Source: an uncultured bacterium (GTDB lineage Bacteria > Bacillota > Clostridia > Oscillospirales > Ruminococcaceae). Taken from it: a stretch of 64,000 nt of DNA. This document shows positions 60,618 through 64,000 of this stretch, piece after piece; positions within the stretch are counted from its first letter, which is position 1; each line of letters begins with the position of its first letter. Where the stretch lies: positions 137,546-201,545 of the forward strand of contig CAKXHL010000002.1 in the NCBI GenBank assembly GCA_934875375.1, in the 5' to 3' direction. The notes under the pieces are model-generated. The model did no database searches and was not told the origin of the DNA. It worked only from the letters and a program-made list of their open reading frames with translations. The translations under genes and the position numbers were made by a program.

Positions 60618-61133
60618 ATGAGAACCAAAACAGTAGCCGTGCTGCCGTATGACCCGGCATGGAAAGAGGCATTTGAACGAATAAAAGCACCACTTTGGGA
60701 GCGCCTACAAACTTGGCTTTCAGCGGTTGAACATGTGGGGAGCACCTCGGTAGAAGGGCTTTGGGCCAAACCGATCATTGATTTGGATCTGGTTTTGAAA
60801 GAGCCCGGATTTTTTCCGCAGGTCAAACAGGAACTGGCACTGCTGGGATACTTCCACGAAGGGGATCTCGGCATCCCGCAGCGGGAGGCGTTCGCCTATC
60901 AAGACAAGCCGGATCTCATGGCGCATCACCTGTATGTCTGTCCGCCGGATTCTTTGGAACTGCGCCGGCATCTGACCTTTCGGGATTATCTACGGACGCA
61001 TCCGACAGAAGCCCGCAAATACAGCGAGGTCAAACGGCAGGCGGCAGCTTTGTTTCCCCATGACATCGACGGCTATATGGCCCAAAAAGACGCTTGTGTA
61101 AAAGAACTATACCAAAAGTGCGGCTTGCTCTGA
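60618..61133 (+). CDS. GrpB-family (nucleotidyltransferase-like) protein
   Basis: 171 residues. VLPYDPAWKEAFERIKAPLW, VEHVGSTSVEGLWAKPIIDL and DLDLVL show the GrpB/UPF0157 fold, a nucleotidyltransferase-like domain with the G-S-T-S and D-x-D motif. Cellular role unknown; some members are fused to dephospho-CoA kinase. ATG at 60618 has AAAGGAG; the upstream in-frame ATG lacks one. Transcribed alone or read from the GNAT promoter. Confidence 0.85.
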   Translation: MRTKTVAVLPYDPAWKEAFERIKAPLWERLQTWLSAVEHVGSTSVEGLWAKPIIDLDLVLKEPGFFPQVKQELALLGYFHEGDLGIPQREAFAYQDKPDLMAHHLYVCPPDSLELRRHLTFRDYLRTHPTEARKYSEVKRQAAALFPHDIDGYMAQKDACVKELYQKCGLL

Positions 61134-61186
61134 CCGATTCGGCAGGTACCGATTTTCGTCAACCGTGAAAAATCCTTTGCTTTTGG

Positions 61187-61215
61187 TTGCATCTTAGGCC
61201 GTTTTGTGGCATGAT
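61187..61215 (+). promoter_or_regulatory. likely promoter of the SNF symporter gene
   Basis: TTGCAT (61187-61192), 17-bp spacer, CATGAT (61210-61215). Moderate match. Confidence 0.4.
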
Positions 61216-61310
61216 AAAAGTTGTGTTCGCAAAAAAGTGAATGTTTGTCCGCGACAAAAAGACAAGCAGTGCTTTTTTGTCAACAGAAAAATAGAAGAAG
61301 GTGGAATAAC

Positions 61311-62669
61311 ATGGAAAAAGCAAACCGAGGCTCCTTTTCCGGCAAGGTCGGCTTTGTTCTCGCGGCAGCCGGCTCGGCAGTGGGGTTGGGAAATATTTGG
61401 CGGTTCCCCTATTTGGCAGCCAAATACGGCGGCGGTATTTTTTTGTTGGTTTACATCATTTTGGCACTTACACTGGGCTTTGCACTGATGACGGCAGAAA
61501 TTGCGATCGGACGAAAAACAGGATTGTCCGCGATTGGAGCCTATGGGGCTTTAAACCGGAAATTTTCCTTTCTCGGCGTTTTAACGGCGGTGATTCCGGT
61601 GATTATTCTGCCCTATTATTCGGTAATTGGAGGATGGGTGCTGAAATATCTGGCGGTCTTTTTGTCCGGCGCCGAAACCCATGCCGCGCAGGACGGATAT
61701 TTTTTAGGGTATGTTGCGCAGCCTTATCAGCCGCTGCTCTGGTTTCTGCTTTTTATCGGGATTACTTTTGTAGTGGTTTTGCTCGGTGTAGAAAAGGGTG
61801 TGGAAAAGTGCAGCAAAATCATGATGCCCTTTTTAGTCGTTCTGTCCATCGTCATCGCAATTTTTGTAGTCTGTCAGCCCGGCGCTATGGATGGAGTAGC
61901 CTATTATCTAAATCCTGATTTTTCCAAATTCACACCGATGACCGTACTGGCCGCCATGGGGCAGCTGTTCTATTCCATGTCCCTGGCAATGGGGATTATG
62001 GTCACCTATGGCTCTTATATGAAAAAAGATGTAAATCTGGATCATGCGGTCCAGCAGATCGAAATTTTTGATACTGGCATCGCGTTGATCGCCGGCTTAA
62101 TGATTGTCCCGGCGGTATATCTTTTCTCCGGCGGCGACGAGTCAGCGATGCAGGCCGGGTCTGGGCTGATGTTTATCACTTTGCCGAAGGTATTCGCCGG
62201 CATGCCGTTTGGCACAGCGATCGGCGCGATCTTTTTCCTTCTGGTATTGTTTGCCGCTTTGACCTCTTCGATTTCCCTGATGGAGACAGTCGTCTCCATC
62301 ATTCGGGACAAAACCAGCCTGTCGCGCCGTAAGGCCGCATTCCTCACTTTGGGAGTCAGTGTTCTGCTTGGGATTCCATCTTCTCTCGGCTTTGGGCTTT
62401 GGTCTAAAATCAAACCATTGGGCATGACGATTTTGGATTTCTTCGATTTTATCAGCAATTCCATTTTAATGCCGGTGGTCGCTTTCCTGACCTGCATCTT
62501 CGTCGTCTGGTTTGTTGGGTTGCAAAGCATTGTGGATGAAATCAAGCTGTCTTCCCCGTTTAAGCGGGAAAAAATGTTTCGTGTGATAATTCAGTATATT
62601 GCACCGGTTTGTATCGTGCTGATTCTTGTCAGTTCGGTTCTCAATAGCCTTGGCGTAATTAAAATTTAG
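61311..62669 (+). CDS. neurotransmitter:sodium symporter (SNF) family transporter
   Basis: 452 residues, about eleven to twelve membrane segments in the LeuT fold. VGFVLAAAGSAVGLGNIWRF is the conserved first helix with the unwound substrate/sodium site, followed by FPYLAAKYGGGIFLLVY; FVVVLLGVEKGVEKCSKIMM marks helix 5-6. Bacterial members such as MhsT and TnaT take up amino acids with Na+; the substrate is unknown here. ATG at 61311 has AAGGTGG; the longer open frame has none. Monocistronic. Confidence 0.93.
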   Translation: MEKANRGSFSGKVGFVLAAAGSAVGLGNIWRFPYLAAKYGGGIFLLVYIILALTLGFALMTAEIAIGRKTGLSAIGAYGALNRKFSFLGVLTAVIPVIILPYYSVIGGWVLKYLAVFLSGAETHAAQDGYFLGYVAQPYQPLLWFLLFIGITFVVVLLGVEKGVEKCSKIMMPFLVVLSIVIAIFVVCQPGAMDGVAYYLNPDFSKFTPMTVLAAMGQLFYSMSLAMGIMVTYGSYMKKDVNLDHAVQQIEIFDTGIALIAGLMIVPAVYLFSGGDESAMQAGSGLMFITLPKVFAGMPFGTAIGAIFFLLVLFAALTSSISLMETVVSIIRDKTSLSRRKAAFLTLGVSVLLGIPSSLGFGLWSKIKPLGMTILDFFDFISNSILMPVVAFLTCIFVVWFVGLQSIVDEIKLSSPFKREKMFRVIIQYIAPVCIVLILVSSVLNSLGVIKI

Positions 62670-62685
62670 GGCAGCAGCCCAAAAT

Positions 62686-62724
62686 AAAAAAGCCTTGCTT
62701 TCCGACAGAAAGCAAGGCTTTTTT
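62686..62724. terminator. strong terminator of the SNF gene
   Basis: AAAAAAGCCTTGCTTTC pairs with GAAAGCAAGGCTTTTTT around CGACA. Confidence 0.9.
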
Positions 62725-62735
62725 ATTAAGTTTTT

Positions 62736-63056
62736 CTAGGCTTTTCTCTGTTTGAACAGGAACGCCGTAGCCGCTCCTGCGGCGGAGATCTGGCTTTCTC
62801 TTTGCAGAGCTTCCACGAACAGCGGATGCCATTCGTCCTCCGGCTGCTTTGCTTAATTGCTTTGATTCGCGTGAATAGATGGCAGAATCCACGGCGGACC
62901 ATTGACCCTCGGTATCCAATCCGCGTATAACAGAGTGGCCAATGCCGGGAAACTGTTATACTGAGGCTCTGCCCTCACGCCTGAAAAATATTTTGTGATC
63001 TTATTTTTGCTCTTGACAAGAGGTCACTTCATAACAGCAAGCACAGCGGAAACAAG
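62736..63056 (-). pseudogene. possible decayed gene end on the minus strand
   Basis: On minus, the frame ending in TAG at 62736-62738 reads EDEWHPLFVEALQRESQISA and then AAGAATAFLFKQRKA, which looks like a genuine C-terminus, but a TAA lies just upstream (AAT TAA GCA) and no start or ribosome site is found. Family unknown. The rest of the 430-bp gap between the SNF gene and the next gene has nothing I can support. Confidence 0.25.
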
Positions 63057-63080
63057 AAGGCAATGAGCGGAAACTGCCTT
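63057..63080 (-). terminator. possible terminator of the last minus-strand gene
   Basis: AAGGCA pairs with TGCCTT around a 12-nt loop, followed on minus by CTTGTTT. Weak. Confidence 0.35.
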
Positions 63081-63103
63081 ATAATAAATATTTGCTTGCT
63101 TTC

Positions 63104-64000
63104 TTATCCTACGGCCTGCGTCAACACACAGGCTGTTGTATCCTGCGACATAAACGGCAGGCAGATGCCGTTTTCGCCCGTACCAATCAGCAGTTCCGTA
63201 CCGCTGGGACTGATGAGGAAGGGATATGTCTCACGCCTATATGTCAAACCGTCCATGAGGTCGTAGTTTTTGCCGTCGATGAGGGTTAGGCTGAGGGTCA
63301 CATAGCTGGGCCCGTCGAGGACGGTTTGAATCGTCCAGGAACCGCTCCATACCTCTTCAAAGTCATCAGCATCCTCGTAAATCCACTCCAACTCGACCGT
63401 ACCGCCTGTTTCATCACCGGGGTAGAACCGCAGGGAGAAGTATGCGTTGCGATTATACGCTCCTGTTGCCTTTTCTGTTATCCATCCCATCCCATAGTTT
63501 TTCGATCCGGCCAGGCCGAGGGCCGTCATCCCCTCCCAATTGGCGGCGAGCCATGGCGAAAGCTCCGCCTGGACGCCTTGCCAGCCATACTCTGTAAAGT
63601 CACCGGGGATGTAGCTGCCGTCGGGCGCGATGGTTGGAACAAGGTGGAACTGTTCGTCAAGACACGGATACCAGCTGGTGGTATTTCCATAGCTGTCGGT
63701 AACCACGACCTGTGTGTCGGCCAGCGTCGGCACATCGTCCAGATTGGCAAAGAGCAGGACCGGATCGCCGCTTTCCGACCGGTAGAGGACCTCGGTGATC
63801 TCTTCTGTCTGGGTGTCCCCATTCCACTGCACCCGGTTGATGGCGACGGTGGCGTTTTTGTCCACCGGTGCGATACAGTACAGGTGTCCCGCACGGCCAA
63901 CGATGCGCTCTCCGCCGATCTCCCCGATAAAGGGGTATTCTGCCAACATCCCGCTGTTGGTTTCCTGTAGCCATTTGGGGAAGCCTGTTGCAAATGCTTC
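63104..64000 (-). CDS. hypothetical extracellular-type protein (partial)
   Basis: At least 298 codons; the frame is open to the right edge, so the N-terminus is missing. The visible part reads MLAEYPFIGEIGGERIVGRA, VTDSYGNTTSWYPCLDEQFH, and ends in beta-rich sequence (YVTLSLTLIDGKNYDLMDGL, GTGENGICLPFMSQ). Rich in Trp, Tyr, Gly and acidic residues, like cell-surface beta-sheet proteins of gut Firmicutes that follow a signal peptide and linker. I do not recognise a named domain and see no catalytic motif. Confidence 0.6.
   Translation of the reverse strand, partial: EAFATGFPKWLQETNSGMLAEYPFIGEIGGERIVGRAGHLYCIAPVDKNATVAINRVQWNGDTQTEEITEVLYRSESGDPVLLFANLDDVPTLADTQVVVTDSYGNTTSWYPCLDEQFHLVPTIAPDGSYIPGDFTEYGWQGVQAELSPWLAANWEGMTALGLAGSKNYGMGWITEKATGAYNRNAYFSLRFYPGDETGGTVELEWIYEDADDFEEVWSGSWTIQTVLDGPSYVTLSLTLIDGKNYDLMDGLTYRRETYPFLISPSGTELLIGTGENGICLPFMSQDTTACVLTQAVG

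Noticed and set aside
1..64000. CRISPR arrays, insertion sequences, rRNA genes, replication origin.
   Set aside because: No regularly spaced repeats, no transposase text on either strand, no rRNA-like stretch and no DnaA-box cluster were seen.

Overview
The window reads as chromosomal DNA of a mid-GC, strictly anaerobic, low-oxygen-lifestyle Clostridia, most like a gut Oscillospirales (Ruminococcaceae-type) genome. The grounds are protein style (NrdD/NrdG anaerobic ribonucleotide reductase, single-chain pyruvate:ferredoxin oxidoreductase, GTP-type PEP carboxykinase, short-form HisG with HisZ, sporulation-linked YtaF, ZapA, DUF4321), strong Gram-positive Shine-Dalgarno sites and textbook sigma-A promoters with 17-bp spacers. 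This is inference from gene content; no rRNA is present.

Layout. 1-2.7 kb: partial M24 peptidase, DUF6985-like protein, Gfo/Idh/MocA oxidoreductase (minus) and YtaF (plus). 2.7-6.2 kb: nrdD and nrdG behind a promoter with a candidate NrdR box. 6.2-8.4 kb: GTP-PEPCK with an unlisted 48-residue membrane protein downstream. 8.5-11.7 kb: Crp/Fnr-type regulator plus a tightly overlapping NitT/TauT-like ABC importer. 12-13.6 kb: MBL/beta-CASP hydrolase. 13.6-17.4 kb: glgP-dut-DUF4321-maf operon (minus). 17.6-22.4 kb: zapA-U32 peptidase-GH13-thioesterase operon. 22.5-24.8 kb: a broken GNAT, DUF3783 and a PfkB sugar kinase. 25-30.4 kb: short KdpD-like kinase, OmpR-type regulator, CNNM/HlyC protein, Na/Pi cotransporter. 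30.6-34.3 kb: degenerate LytM/M23 protein divergent from a PrsA/SurA-like lipoprotein, then AIM24. 34.5-40.3 kb: PFOR, a stand-alone FakA-C-like protein, a second CNNM protein. 40.3-45.6 kb: GNAT, MscS channel, a decayed diguanylate cyclase and a MATE exporter.

45.7-50.9 kb is an accessory/decay zone: a prophage tail-end fragment, an XRE regulator with an operator-like promoter, an in-frame GIY-YIG/DUF4111 fusion, a type I restriction-modification fossil (hsdM 5' end joined to hsdR 3' end) and an XRE pseudogene. It ends at a tRNA-Lys gene with a consensus promoter.

51-64 kb: a YjjG-like HAD phosphatase, a complete ten-gene histidine operon in the order hisZ-G-D-C-B-H-A-F-I-E, a frameshifted GNAT, a GrpB-family protein, an SNF-family Na+ symporter and a partial secreted-type hypothetical protein.

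How the genes work together: nrdDG supplies dNTPs without oxygen; PFOR and PEPCK sit at the pyruvate/PEP node; glgP and GH13 break down stored or imported alpha-glucans; dut and Maf clean the nucleotide pool; the his operon makes histidine from PRPP and ATP. No CRISPR array, insertion sequence with a transposase, or replication origin was seen. No clearly new multigene system was found. The least explained pieces are the accessory zone, several leader-region inverted repeats, and small proteins next to central-metabolism genes.
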